In this document: positions 37,195 through 50,621 of the stretch, piece after piece
Layout: each line of letters starts with the position of its first letter
Position numbering within the stretch: the stretch's first letter is position 1
Assembly (NCBI GenBank): GCA_027574665.1
Contig: CM050654.1
Location: 33,313,722 to 33,377,721, forward strand
Origin: Rhynochetos jubatus
Taxonomy: Eukaryota > Chordata > Aves > Eurypygiformes > Rhynochetidae
DNA length: 64,000 nt
Direction: 5' to 3'
Made by a program: the position numbers and the translations under genes
Notes under the pieces: generated by a model
What the model was told of the DNA's origin: nothing
The model's input: the letters and a program-made list of their open reading frames with translations, nothing else
Databases searched by the model: none

Positions 37195-40100
37195 GCCACT
37201 AATGTTACAGCAAAGGTTGTTAACTTTGCTAGTTTCAGCCAAAATTCACCTCGGTGGTGTGATCGCCGATGTCCTGCTCCAGCTTCCACTGGCCACTGCC
37301 TTCAGTCTCTTCCCTGAAGCATCCTCTGGCATTGCACAGATGGCTGGAGACTACACGAGGGCTGGAGGTGGTCTTCATGGCTCTTTTCCCCAGGTGAGAA
37401 AATCGCTCTTGGCAGCATGGTTAGAGATTTTGGCGTACAGGAGAGCCCTGTCCCCATTCCCAGTGTGGAAGCATCCGCAGAGGTGAAGGTTTTCCCTCTA
37501 TACCCATCTCCCATTTAAACAAGGGAGTTGCCTGTGCTGGATGCAGGCAGCTCTCGGTGGCTTGTAAAACTGTTGTATCTTTATTGTTAGCCCCTGCAAC
37601 ACACACAAATCCAACTGCCAAGCCTTGGGAACGCACTCAGAGCTATCCCCCTTCCAGCACGTGTGGCGTTGCTGCTTACCCCCAGCCTTCCTGCAATCAT
37701 TGGAGGTTTTTTTTTCCTCTCAACATTCTGGTGTGTAACTGAGAAAATTATACCTCATTTCTTCCTTGGTGTAAATTGATGCAGCTGCCTTGGAGTCGGC
37801 GGGGCTGTGCCAGATTGTCCCAGCCGTGAGCCTGGCTGGGAGCCAGCGCTTGGCACAAACTCGCTGAAAGCTGTGTACAAACAAGGCTTGTCACTGTGTA
37901 TGCTATTGCCCTTTTGTTTAGGATATAAACATGTCCCATACATGCTAGCAAGCCTCTCGTTTGCTGTTTCAGTGGAGAATCCTGTAAAACAGCTGTCATG
38001 CCGCCTCCTGTCAAATCAGTTACAGATGTATGTGTCCTTTCCCATAATAAACAGGTATGAAATTGTCTTTATGCAGTGCGCCAGCCCTTGTCACTGGGAA
38101 CGTAAATGAGGGAAGCTCAGGAAAAAAAAATCACCCTGAAAGCTGGAGCTCAGATGGAGCACTGTGAAGGTTGCTCGGACTTCTGCAAAGAGACTTACAA
38201 GCAAGACATTTCAGGGCATGAAATAAGGAACAAACAGTGGTGGGTGTAGAAAAATGAGGTGAGCTCCTAGCTTGTCCATAAGGTCGCCTTCCTGTGCTAG
38301 CTGCAGGTGAATGGTGGCAAAGCAGCCCTTGTCCTGGTCAGGATCAGTGCACGGTGCTGGGGAGCACTCCTGCCTGCATCCAGCAAGATGGGTGCATGCT
38401 TTGAGGTGATGGCTTTGAGAATAAGTGTCTGTGTAAGAAGATACAGAGTGGAAGGAAAGTAGATGGGCAGGATTTCAGGAGTGTTATGCCTTTTCTGACT
38501 TCTGGACCCATGACATATCTTGTTATTGCCAAGGGTGGTTGCTAGTTTTGACTGGTTTTTGTCACTGGGTGACTTTGGGTGAGAGCAGACCACCAGACCT
38601 CCTGCTCTGAGGGACCTCCAAGCATGTACCTGTCCAAGGGACCCGAGATGTCTTGGGACCCTTGGTGGAAAAGCCTGCCCTACTCTGTGCTCATTGCAGG
38701 CCAGCATCAGCTGGGGAATTGCTGAGCAAGCATAGCTCATCTGTCTGAATGCCTGGCTTTTCCCTCACTTGGGTTTGGTAAAAAACCCCAACACAACACT
38801 TTCCAAAAGCCACTCAGGCACAGACTTGCTCTTACAATAAGTGCTACCCAAGGGAGAGTCGGTCTTCAAGACGGGTGGGAAATTAAGCTTAATACTTTAT
38901 CATTCCTGGGCTCTTTTGCCTCTACAGTTAACTCCCACCTCGTACACCAAACGTTTTATGGCACACATCCTGTTTTTGATGAAGTGCTTCATTCCTGATG
39001 GCTGACATTGGTCCTTCATGTGAATTGAGTCAGATTGTGAAAATCTCCCTTGCACCAATGGAGTTAATGAGGCAGATTTGCAGAGGTGAGGATCTGGCCC
39101 ACACATTTTCTTAGGCCATGTCTCTGAGATGGATAATTATTAAGCTGGCAGCATCAAATAAATTGCCTGTTAGTTAGTATCTCGTTTCATACAATAACAG
39201 TCAGATCTGCTTACATCTGGCAGCAACATGTGGAGATTTGGGAAGTTTTGGGGATCCATCGGGGGTAATTTTTAGCAAAGACTCAGTAGTTGAACAACAA
39301 GTAGTTGGGGTCACGCACCGACAGTGGGGTGAGGAGCCTCTCAAGGCTCAAACGCTGATGTCGTTCTCCATACTGAGCGTGGAAAGAGCAATGTCTTATG
39401 GCTTGGAGCCTGTCTGCAGCTGATGAATTGCCTGTCTCCTCCCCACTTCAGCAATGGACTGTCAAACTCATAAAAGTCTTACAAAATTCTGTTTGCACCT
39501 GAGCCAGTGATGTTGAAACTGTGAGGTGTACTACCCGGTCTGTCAGCGATACAGCGATTAGTGAAGTGCTCCTGGGCACGGCACACCACACCACACGCAA
39601 GTCAAACCTCTGAGACAGGATTTTAGACGGGGATGCTGAAAACATTAGTCTAGCAAGAAATCAGAGTGAAAACACCCATTCTAGAGAGCATTTCTAAGAA
39701 ACAGCGCAGGAAAATACAAGTTTAAGGAGGTTACATTAACATCACTGAACACTGAAATATCTCAGGGAAGGAGAGGAGCTGTTTTGTTCTAGAGTCCAGT
39801 GAATGATGGTTTTAAGTCAATTGTTACAAGTCTTTGCTTATGTATATGATGAGTTAGATGTCAAGAACTGGCCTCATGAAATCAGTAGGTATTGATCCAT
39901 TGGTGTGGATGACCAGAAGGGTGCTGGTTGTTGAAATGACCAGAGGCTTGGTGACACAGGGAGGAGAAACTACTGCCCCGGCTGCTCTCCTTCTTTCTGG
40001 CAGTAGGCAGAGATATGTCCTGCTTCACCCACTGCAGCTCGGGCGATGGGATGCCTCTCCTCGCCAGCTTCACAATGGGTGACATGCTCACAAGAGCCGA

Positions 40101-42396
40101 ACCCTGCTGTTTGGGCACACTGTCGTTCTTGCTGCCTGCTTCAGACACACCTTTGGCAAAGGCACATGGTTATTGGTGATAATACCCTACTCTGCTGCAG
40201 CTAGCTCTGTTCTCTTTATTTTACTCCTACGAGATTGCTTTACCAGTAGTTAGTACAGCCAACCAAGGCATCATGCCCATCAAACCAACTCCTACCAGGT
40301 GAGCCAAACTTGATCTAAAAGCTGTGGGTTGAAGCGTTTGCATGATATATTCATTTTGACACGCCACACTAATCCATGCAACTCCCAGTGCAGGAGGTTG
40401 GGGAAAGCATTGTCAGAAAGACAGGATTCCTGCTGAGGAAGGCTGCAAGCTCTGAAATCCCCAAATTATACCCAGGAAGTATGTGGTGATACCTGCTGAC
40501 ATTTTGTACGCTGCAGACAAAAATAGCTGTCCTGGTAGAGGAGGATGTGGGAGTCCTTGTAGCTGGAGGGAAAAAGCAGCAAAAATAAAACCAAAAGCCT
40601 TCAAACCAAGGAGATGCCATCCTTCTCTTGTCTGCTTTGCATGTCAGTGGTGGAAGAAACAAGGTGTCTCAACATTTCTCCAGATTGTTGTGTGAGGACA
40701 GACATCTGTTAGTGACCACTGGTGAAGGATGATGCCTCCTGATGACAGGAAAAACTCCTATTACTGCATCTTCCGCAAGGACCTGGATGGGACACGGGCT
40801 GCCTGGCAGGTCCACACTGCACCCTCCCATCCCTTCTTGATCCTCCTAGCTCTGGGGATCGCTGACCTCCATGCCAGCTCCTGGCACAGCGATGTCCTGG
40901 CACCCACTGTTGAGCAGAACGCACTGCTGCAGGGGCACTGCAGGCAAGACCGAGCACTGGCCAGTATTGCTGCTGGCGATATTGAAACAAATCAAATCAA
41001 ACTGATTTAATTATGGCTGCCAGGGTATTGCTCGCTGCTTCGTTTTTGCCTGGAGGTGGCTGTGGGTCTGAAGGCTTCCAAGGAACCGTTTGTATCACAT
41101 GACACATCCCAGCTGATGTGTGGGGCTGGCTGACTTTTTGCAGTGAGTGGAGTGGAACAAAGCCTCTGAGCACAGTTGATGAAGCATTTGGGTTTAAAAT
41201 GATGCTCTAGGTATGTAAAATCCCAGGCAGTGGTAGCACATCTCTGAAGGGAACATGATTGCTGCAACCGTAAAAGTGTGGCGGAGCTTGTTGGACCAAC
41301 TCTAAGATTTAATCTGTCTGTAAGCCTCAAGCTCAGAGTCTTTTCATGATTTTCCCTGGGGATCTTCTCCTTTCTCTGAAATATTGCAACGGGTGGGCTA
41401 AGGTCCACACAGGTCAGCTGAGCTCTTCCAAGCCTTGTCAAGGGCTGAGTGCCCAGTGTCCCCACAGCCCTGGCTCCTCTCCCACCCGGTCCCCACTGGC
41501 AGGGCAGATCTGCTTGCTCCTGCCAACTCTTTGCTGGGGAAGGACACTACTCCCCAAAGACCAGTGGTGAAGGGATGGTGGCACAGTCTCACCTCTGGAC
41601 CATCCTTGTTGTCTTTCCATCTTCATGTCAGAGTTCCACATGGCCTTGTCCTTGGGCTCCTTGTCTTCTTCGCGTACTTCTCTTCAGGTTTTCTCATCTG
41701 CAAAGTTCGATTCAGCCGATGCTGGTGACTCACAGACTAATATCGCGCTCCCAAATCACAGTCCCAGCTTGCCTTTTTGACATATCCTAGCAAATGTCTG
41801 GTCACCACCTCAAGACCTTTGCATCTAGGTTATGCCTATGTCCTGCACGCTATTTCTGTACAAGAGCTCCGAGCTACCACCTACCCATCACCCTCCAGAG
41901 CTACATCTTTCCTCCAGCCTTCCCTGCACCCACCTTTCCTTCTTGCTTGACAAATGCAGGCTGATGGGCTTGTGGAGAGCCACCAAGTTCCCTATTTAGG
42001 TTGTCGGTGGCCATCTCTTCCTCTCTGTAAACCTCCCTGTTCCTTCATGCTCTTCAGCAGCTCCTTCTTCAGATAGACCCACTCCAAATGAGCTACTTGT
42101 TGGTGTGCTGAGGTCCCAAGAAACCATTGTGCACCAGTATGGTCCTCCCAGCAGCTGCCACTTTTTCTCTGAGGCTTAGGAACCTCCACTGTGGCAGGTC
42201 CGTACCTGCATCTCACCCCCCAGAATGAACAGAGCAGAGATAATCCATCACCGGCCAGGCTGAGGAAAGAAACAAAATTCAGGGAAGGAATCAGAGGGCA
42301 AAACAGCTTCCAAAATATGTTTTGGAAATCTCCAGGATTTCTATGCTCGTTTAAGAATATTTGTTTTGTGCAGACAGAAGAACTGCTAGTACAGGA

Positions 42397-42415
42397 TAAT
42401 TAGCTAATTAGCTAA
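42397..42415. promoter_or_regulatory. Overlapping perfect palindromes with homeodomain cores
   Basis: TAATTAGCTAATTA (42397-42410) and TTAGCTAATTAGCTAA (42400-42415) are both perfect palindromes. They contain two TAATTA cores in inverted arrangement, as preferred by paired-class homeodomain dimers. A role is only inferred. Confidence 0.35.
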
Positions 42416-44369
42416 ACATAATGTCTAAGCCTTTTTTTTTCATCTTTATGCCAACTTTATTTTTAAACTCCCTCCCCTCTAGCCAAAAATCCAGCTGTTT
42501 CTCAAAATCATCTTGTGATTAATTTTGGTCCTCATTGTAATCAAGAACAAAAATCCCCTTCATTACACTGTGTCCAGGGTTTCTGTTCAGAGGATTTTGG
42601 CCAATGTTTTTTTCAAATTGCACTTTTAAATAAACATGAGATTTTACTTAAAAAAAGCAACTTGGGCAAAAAGTAATCCTATTTAAAATATTATTTCTGT
42701 AGATGTACCATTTACAAAGTCCTTTGTGGAAGGATCATTCTTGATTTAAAAAAAATATCATTATTTATTTAAACAAAAAGTCTGGAGAGAAAATGGAATT
42801 GTATTGCAAATGTTTTGTATAAAAATAAGGACTTGCCCTCACCAAATGCTTCCAAATTTAAACAAAGCAAGCTTGAAATTCAGCACAAAAATAGGATTTT
42901 GCTCCTGTTTGTTTTGACTTTCCTTCTGGTTGATTTATTACCCTTGGCACCCTGTAGCACTGTCTGAACAGTCTTTCATTACTCTGCTCTTTTCTTTCGG
43001 ACATGATGAAACTTTCTGGCTCCTTGCTGTCCTCCCAGCAGAGATGAACGCAGAGCAGGCACCCAGCTCTTCCCAGCCGCTACCCCCTCAGCTCTGCTGC
43101 CAACCCCCCACCTTCCACGGGGGTGGTTGCTCTCCTCTTGCTTCTGCTGGCAATTCGGGCTGCACCGATGCGTGCCTTGGAGGGTGGGAGATGGCTGCGC
43201 AAACCCAGGGGGAAAAATGTAATGAAAGGCCATTAATTAAATAAATTAATAAATTAAAAGTCAAAGCTATGTCCCAAACCTTTCTTCCTGCTTACGTACT
43301 AATTTTTTTAAAAAACTGGGGGCGATTCTAGCTGCAGTGGCCCCCAAAGCCTGGCAGACTCTCGGGTAGCAGGGCAGGCGAGCCCAGCCTGCATTTAATC
43401 TTGTAAGAATTTTGTATACACCCCAGCTTGTGCTTTCCACCTTCCTTTTGCACCTCTCGCCAAGGAATTGCAAGCTCAGAGAAAGAAGTGCAGGGGATTT
43501 ACTAGCCGGTGGTGGTGTTTTGAAATACCTTACCCTGTGATTTTTTTTTTAGGCCAGCTTCATGGTTATGGCTTTGTCCCGGCTTGTCAGCTGGGAGCTG
43601 CTGGAGCTGGCATCGAGGCAGTAGATGTGTGCCGGGGGAGCCCAGGCTGTTCTTGCCGGCAAAGTGGGGAGTGGATGAAGCCCTGGGGGTGAGCACTGGA
43701 TGAAGGATGATTTGAGGTGGCCTCACCTACTGTCACTTATCACACCCCTGAAAAAAGTAGAATATTAGTATGTGCACACTTGTGGTGTCTGGACTGGTTT
43801 TTCATGAGATCTACCATAGATGCTCCAGCCTGGCAGTGATACAGGTCATGAAATCCATGGTCTTTCCCAGTTTTTCCCTTGTGACAGACTAGTTTTGCCA
43901 GTGGCTCTGTACACTGAGTTCTCCCGTTAATGAGACTGTAATTAAGCAGAGCTAGTTGGGAAATGTTTTTTCCACTCCGTCAAAGATACTAAGATCTTGA
44001 GCACTGCCCTGTTTGGCCAGGGCATAAACAGAGGTTAAAAATGGGTTTATTTGCATTTTTGGGGTGGTTTTTTTTTTTAAATATTCAGTTAAAATCCCAG
44101 CTCAGACACCACAAAATGCCCACTACCTTGCTGTCTCCCATGTCGTGGGAGATCTTGTGCAAGGCAGAGGCAGACACTGGGGAAGTGACAGGAGGGAAGG
44201 AGCTGCAGCAAAAGCCTCGTCATTGAATCACCTTGGGGTGCTGAGACGCTGGCAAAGAGAGTGGCTAATGCAAAAAGCCTGGAAACGTGGTCTCAGCAGA
44301 CCACACACGTTCAGAAATCACAGCTTTTAAACAACCCTCCCAGAAGAACATGTTTTCTGGAGGCAGGAG

Positions 44370-44392
44370 GGTGTCTAACATTATTAGACACC
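44370..44392. repeat. Small perfect inverted repeat
   Basis: GGTGTCTAA (44370-44378) and its exact complement TTAGACACC (44384-44392) flank a 5-nt loop. A third copy of the arm, GGTGTCTAA, follows at 44399. Confidence 0.8.
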
Positions 44393-44799
44393 ATCTCTGG
44401 TGTCTAACTTTGTTTTGGCAATATGAGGTCTCATTTCTACCCATCAGCAGATGTATACAGCCAATGCTTGAATATGTAAATTACAGGGTATAAATTCAAT
44501 TAGTATTGTGAAGTTCAAAGGCATGTATTGGCTATTGCATCACCTAATAATAAGATCTTGCTAGCCACTGAGTGATCCAGATAACTGAGTCCTTGCAAAG
44601 GCCATGCTTTTTTAGCTTGTGCACTGGACACGTGGTGATCCAACCAACACTTTTCTCATCCTGCCCAGTGTCACTGAAATTACGTGTGTGTGACCTTTGA
44701 AGAAATTAAAACCCATGCATGAAACCAACAAATTCTCAACTACAAGCACAACTTCAGGCTGGTACTAATTTCAAGGAAGCCAACAGCACTATTTATTCA

Positions 44800-45080
44800 T
44801 CTATCAGGAGAGATACAGAAGGGGAAGGGATGACCAAGGACAAGCAAGAGTTTCTATATGCCAAACAGTAAACAGACTGGAACTTTTCCTCTTGAAAAAG
44901 AAATTACTGCGGGGGAGATGAGCTAAAAGTTGTGATATCTTGAAGGTGATGGATGGAGTGACCAGAGGATTATTCACCATGCTGTTGAACACAAGTACAA
45001 AGGCCACTGGTATTCACTCATGAGCAGCAGGTTGAAAAAGAAACACAAGAAAATGCTTCCTTACCTGATACCCAATTAAC
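44800..45080 (+). mobile_element. Ancient CR1-like LINE fragment (+ orientation)
   Basis: The run GAACTTTTCCTCTTGAAAAAG, then GGGGGAGATGAGCTAAAAG, then GATGGAGTGACCAGAGGATTA and TTCACCATGCTGTTGAACAC, follows the order of old CR1-like 3' ends (rolling text of the type AGGGGAGATATGATAGAGG ... GTGAACAGGGAATTA ... CATAACAC). It is highly diverged and has no tail. Confidence 0.4.
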
Positions 45081-45734
45081 TGAGCCCCCATCTGCCTCCA
45101 TGGGAACTTTTGTGTCTCAAGTTCTCAGCCAAGTCCTTTTTTCTGTTGTGTTCAGAGCAAATAGAAAGAGCTGCTCCATCTATAACAGGAGGGGTGTGGG
45201 GTCGACAAGAACACATCACGTAAGAGGTACTTAAAAATATTTAATCCACCAAAAACTTCATCTTCTTACTGTACCACTGACCAATTTGTTAGCCCAAGAG
45301 GAACCTGGGCAGCTCTAGCACACCAGAAAGCAGCAGCACCTGGTACCTTGCACCGTGTCACTTGCCAGTCTGAAGCAATCAGTCAACTGCTTAATAAGCA
45401 AAACACTTGAAACCTTTAGTGGTATTTTTCTTTGTTAGTATGAAGAGGTGACATACACGTCTAAGCAGCACTGACTTGCATCGTGCTACTTTATATGAAT
45501 GCACATAACCACCTGCGACCTGCCAGCCCCTCATTTGTCAATGGGGAGCCATCATTCAGCCACTTAACAATTGCCAGGAGAAATGGTCTGAAGCTTTCCA
45601 ACTGGAAATTAAAGCACAGCACTTTGGTGAGTGATTGCAATTCCCTGACAAAGCATCCTGGAGTCTTAAAAATAGCCGTGCATTTTTGTATGTATCTGTA
45701 AACAGCTGACAGTTCATTTCTTACTTTCATTTCT

Positions 45735-45900
45735 AAGCAGGCTGGTTAAATTCTGTAATTAATGGTCATTAGGGGTTTAGAAGACAAATGAGTCATTCAT
45801 TAGCTTGGTGTCCAAACTAATGAGCAATAAATGCTTATGAAAGACATGATTTATTTAGTATTTAGAATCCATGTCATTATGTGATACCTGATGAAGTTGC
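45735..45900. promoter_or_regulatory. Candidate conserved non-coding element
   Basis: A unique block has repeated ATTA/TAAT cores: CTGTAATTAATGGTCATTAG (about 45755), GTCATTCATTAGC, AAACTAATGAGC, and CATGATTTATTTAG (around 45845). The density and lack of repeats suggest a homeodomain-responsive enhancer. Confidence 0.3.
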
Positions 45901-48536
45901 CAAGAAACAAAGCTGACCCATGCCTTGGAGCCTGCTCTACAGGACCACACGGGTGACAAGTTTGGGGAACTCCTGGGGAGTTAGCAGCCTTCCCAGGGCT
46001 AACAAGGGTTAGCTTAGCTAGCCAAGACCAAGTTTTGCCCTACTGTTAGGTGTTTTCCTAGAGGCTGGGCACAGGAGGATCATTTCTGGCTATTTCAGAT
46101 CACCTGACATATTCAATACCCATACGGCACCGCCGTGGGCTGCGCGTCCTTGTCCCAAAGCCATTTTTGGACTTTCCTTTGATATTGTCCAGAGAAGCAA
46201 CCCAACTGCTGCAGGAGAAGAGCCCATCTGGGCTGCTTCTCCCATTACCACTCAGTTTTGTCTGTGATCTTTCAAGAAGACTTTCCATCCACCCAACATT
46301 TCTTTCCCACAGTCGAGAGCTAAAGATGTAATAGTCCAGAACAAAGCTAATATGCCAAAACGTCAGAAGTAATGAAAAAAGAGAATCACAGAAGGAGGGT
46401 TAGTTACAGCAGGTCCTGAGAAAAATTTACTCTGCAGCCTGTTTCAAGCCAGGAGAGAAAAACTGGGTGGCTGTTTCACATGAGACAGGGACAGGGAGTT
46501 GTAACGCTAGCAGGTACTTACCGCAGGTGAAACCAGGATTGCAGATGGCACTACTCACAAGACCTGCTGGTGCCTGGAGCAGGGCAGCTCTCATCCTAGC
46601 AGAGGAGGATATGTGGTCAGGGAGGAGGACATATAGTGGGACCTTATTTTGAAAAATAGGGTAGGTTATTCAATCTCTTCTGCAAGTAGAAAGCAAGAAA
46701 CACAGTAATGTTTTCCAGGCACAGAATGGGTATGTTTTCTTAAGCACAGGTACTTCATATGTGCTATTTCTGAAGTGGGCTAGAGCTCCTTTACTAAAAG
46801 CTTTAGATCGCAGGAAGTTCAAAAATTGAAAGACATTCTGAGGACCAGACAATTCAACTCCTTTTCTTAAAAAGAAAAGATCATTGAACCTCCTGGAGTG
46901 GTGGCGTAAGAGTCTGTACGTCTGCCCCCGTGACACTTCCACTGCTATCCTTTAAAGTTCTGAAAATCTGGCATTTAATTAAGACGTTTTTAAAAGATAG
47001 ATGTCACTGAAATGTGCTGAAGGAGACAATTAAAAAAATCTGAAAATTAATTCAAAATAAAAGGATCTCTTCAGATGTGTGATTTTTTGGCACAGGGGTC
47101 CTCTGGGCCAAAACTAATTACTGCAGAGACCAGAGGCAAGACTGAGGTGAGTTTATTTTGCTCCTAAATGAGCTTCACCACATCCCTGCCGAGAGCGGGG
47201 AGTCCACTGGCACGTGAAGCGCATCACCGGCACTGCCTGGGGTTGGGGAAGGAAGATGACAAAGCACATCGCCTCGGCTTTGCAGCACTCACACACCTGG
47301 GGGTTGTTTGGAGCTGTTGCCAGCAGGAACCAGGTAGACATCTGACACACGTGTCATCTCCACGGGGCTGCCTGCAGCCCCTGAGCAGGGCCTGGGGATC
47401 TGAGGCCAGTGGGGAGATGTGACTGCCCACTTTGTCTTGCTTTTGTTGGGCACAGCAAGCACGCGGTGGCTTCTCCACACCTCAGGGTCTCGAGGGGGAA
47501 GGACCAAAGGTTCTTCTCGCTTGACCGTGTCAAAACTCAATCTCCAGAGACTCAGATCATTGGGCTATAAGTGGTAAAGTAACGCACATGTGTGATAGAG
47601 TGCCTTCCCCATGTGGACATCCTTTAACTGGCCAGAGGAGCTGTGCTGGGCTCTGAGCTGGCCCTTCCCACTTCTGAGCTGTTGAGTTAACCTTGTCCAT
47701 CGTGACGGAGCAGCACGGATCTCATCCAAGAGCAAACAACCTAACGCTTAAACAGGACAAGCAATTTGTGGCTTTGTGAAACATCAGCACAGCTCAATTT
47801 ATGCCATTTAAGAAAGGCATTTATTGTTTCCTTGCATAAGCAGCAGCAGCAAAGGTAATGCGTTCTCCCTTGCTGTTTTCAAAGGAGGTTGTAGCCCTTT
47901 TTAATGTGTGACCTTCAGGCTGCACAGAAATCTTACAAATGAAAAGCTCCTATGAGTAATCCCATTTGTAGTCAATGTAGATGCATTCTGCAGAGGTTTG
48001 GTATAAGTCTCTCACCTCAGAATAGCAGGTGATAAACTAAGGGTGGGTTTTTTTCTTTTTAATAAATGGATTATTTGGTATTCAGAAATCCTCCCTTAAG
48101 CCCCAGGCTCTGAATTACACTATTGCAAGAAATGTTTTTAATTTGATTGAAGAATGGTTCTGAAAGACTTGCAGTTCTGGCCATGGTGGGTGCCTTTTGT
48201 CCCAAAGCCAGTCCTTGGTGATGCTGCCTACCTGTGGGGTTACGTGGGAGTGGGAAACCCGGCGTGCAGCGTGGGCTGGATGGCCTGTGTCCTTTGCAAA
48301 TGCTTCTCATTAATTTAGTGATGAATGAAAAAGCGGGGGGAGAAGGGGCATTTTTCTTGTCTTCTTGCTGTCTTAGTCGATTCTCCGTGTAAGAAAAACT
48401 CTTTCTTGGCAGATTGTGGAAGTTCATAAAAAATAAGTAAGTGACAGAAAAGTGAGGTTTTTGGCAGGGGCTGAAACCGCTCAGTCTTGGCAGGTGACCT
48501 CCAGGGGCACCTGGGAGTGGGGTTCAACAGTGCTTT

Positions 48537-48570
48537 TGCCACCCCACCCCACACCCCCCCCCCCGCCCCA
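48537..48570. repeat. C-rich tract (G-quadruplex potential on minus strand)
   Basis: Consecutive runs CCACCCCACCCCACA then twelve C then GCCCC give at least four G runs on the complementary strand, enough for a G-quadruplex. It is isolated, with no gene nearby. Confidence 0.7.
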
Positions 48571-49794
48571 GACCTGGCTGAGCACTCAGACAAGGCAAGG
48601 CTGGGGGGGTGGGGTTAGCCTAGATAATTAAAGATGTGTCCAGGTCTCTTGGTGATTAAAGAGGCTTTCTGTATTTGCCTTGCAGAGCATTGATTTCAAA
48701 TCTTGGCCTCTTTCTGGACGAGAGGATTAGCTGACCTCTCGTTTTTTCATTTATTTTTTAATATGGGTGGTGAGGATGGGGGTGGGGTGTGTGAGATAGC
48801 TGGGGGACAATGTGTGAGGGATTGTGAGCTGACCTGACCTGCTCAGTCTGCAATACGAGAGTGCAAATATTATGTTTTTCCTACAGCAAACAGTCATTGC
48901 AACTTTATTTTGAACATCTGCACAGACAAAACAGCTGGAGGTAGGCAAATGAATCCTGGCAGGGGAATGGGTCTCCTTGATGAGTGCAGCCGGGCGCTCC
49001 TGAGAAAACTGGGACTGATTTGGCTGAGTTATGAGCCTTGGAGAGCTACAATTTATTCATGTGATGAGTATGACTGTACATCCATCCGGAGGAGAGGCCG
49101 GCTGCCCCATGCCCACGCTGGGGCTGAGGGAGGCTCCTACAGGGACGTGACTCATCACTCAGAGTTTCCTAAATGTTCCTGTCCGTCAAGCAGCGGCTCC
49201 CTTTTGGGGAGACCAGGCTGCAATTGCAAGGAAATAACTTCTTCCCATTAAATCACAGATCTAAACAATTTTCATCCTTCTCTTTGCGTGTATATATTAG
49301 GGATACTCCCCGTCTCTCATCTGAGCACTAGAAGACCAGCTTTCCCTGGTGCATGGTCATAACACAGGCAAATTCCAAGCCCTTGGCAGACAATGGGAGT
49401 GCTGGGACAGCTCGAGCCGTGACGCAGCTGCTAAAGGCTGCTGCTGCCTTGTTTGTGCTCAACATTTAAGATTAAGCTGCAGCATACTTAGAGGAATGAT
49501 TTTAAAGACGCTTTCGGGGGGGTCTGGAGAACAGAGAGCAAAATGCACTTCTGTGAAGTAGCCTGGAGCAAGATCTCTCTATACCGCATATATCTTGAGC
49601 CAGGGCTGACTTCAGACTCCTTGAACACTTGATCTAGTTTAGTGGTATTGGAGACAGGAGGATAGGACATAGGTCAAGACTACGTTGGGTTACTGTTCTG
49701 TGATGGGCAAGATGTGTTATTTTGATCTAGTCTTAAAAACATCCCAACAACCCAATAAATCAAATAAAAACAAACTTGCATAATGGTGCCCATC

Positions 49795-50621
49795 TGTGCT
49801 GGTTTTAGTCAGGAAAGAGTTAATTTTCTTCACAGTGACTGGTATGAGGCTATGGTTTTGGATTTGCCCTGAGAATACTACTGATAAGGTGTCTTTTTAG
49901 CTGGTGCTGGGGAGTGCTTGCACCAAATTCAAGGTCTTTCTCAGCTTCTGATACTGCAGCTGTGCTCCCAGCTTTCTCACTACAAGCAGTGTGGGGGGAC
50001 ACGCAGTTCAGATAGCCGACCCGAACTGACCGAAGGAGTATTTCATTCCGTAGTACGTCATGCTCAGTACATAAGCGGGGAGTGGGCTGGGGGGCCATAA
50101 CTCTTTTACTCTTTGGACAATTCCTTTGCTAGCTCCTTTGGTAGCTCCTTAACTCTTTTTGCTACTCCTTTGCTGGTTCCTTAGCTCCTTTGTTAGCTGC
50201 TTTGCTCACTAATGTGCTGGCTCGTTCGTTAGTGAGTTGGTGGTTCAGATGGCTTTCGTGGTCGTGCTGTCACTCGTGGGGTTCACTCCGATTCTGCTGC
50301 GAATGCTCTCATGCTCCGTCTCTCGGGCTCTCTGGCTCTAACTCTTGCTACTTGGGACCTGGCTGTGCATCAGTCAGCAGGTGGTGAGTAATTGTATCAT
50401 ATGTTTTATTTGCTATTATCTTAATTATTTAGTAGTAGTATTGTTAGTATTATGAGTATCACTATAATATTAATTTATATTCAATTATTAAATAGTTCTT
50501 ACCTCAATTTTATGAGCTTCCTTGTCTTTTCCTCTGCTTCTCTTCCTCCACTGGAAGGGAGGGTGCGCGGTGTGAGAGCAGCTGTATGGTATTTTATTGC
50601 TAGCTGGGTTAAACTGTGACA
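49795..50621 (+). mobile_element. Solo LTR of an ERVL-type endogenous retrovirus (TguLTR5-like) with perfect TSD
   Basis: This 827-bp element of the same family as the LTR near 22.5 kb begins TGTGCTGGTTTTAGTCAGGA and ends GGGTTAAACTGTGACA. It is flanked by an exact 5-bp duplication CCATC (49790-49794 and 50622-50626), which fixes both ends. The TATA-like TACATAAG lies at 50068-50075 and ATTAAA at 50487-50492. A 12-bp-period array (50120-50232) absent from the other copy explains most of its extra length. No retroviral internal region is present. Confidence 0.9.
50120..50232 (+). repeat. 12-bp-period degenerate tandem array within the LTR
   Basis: Pyrimidine-rich copies related to CTCCTTTGCTAG recur every 12 bp (TTCCTTTGCTAG, CTCCTTTGGTAG, then degenerate units) downstream of the TATA-like box, where the other LTR has a short unique segment. 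Confidence 0.7.

Larger units (their letters stand above)
36291..44799. other. Gene-free interval
   Basis: No exon is recognised. It holds an A21 run (37174-37194), a homeodomain palindrome at 42397-42415 that opens a long AT-rich stretch (42400-42940), and a small hairpin at 44370-44392. The remainder is ordinary intergenic sequence. Confidence 0.45.
45081..49794. other. Gene-free interval
   Basis: No exon is recognised. It contains the motif-dense block at 45735-45900 and a C-rich tract at 48537-48570. The rest shows nothing I can name. Confidence 0.45.

Noticed and set aside
22535..50621. The two LTRs as ends of one large provirus
   Set aside because: Each has its own target-site duplication, they differ in structure, and no retroviral internal sequence lies between them.
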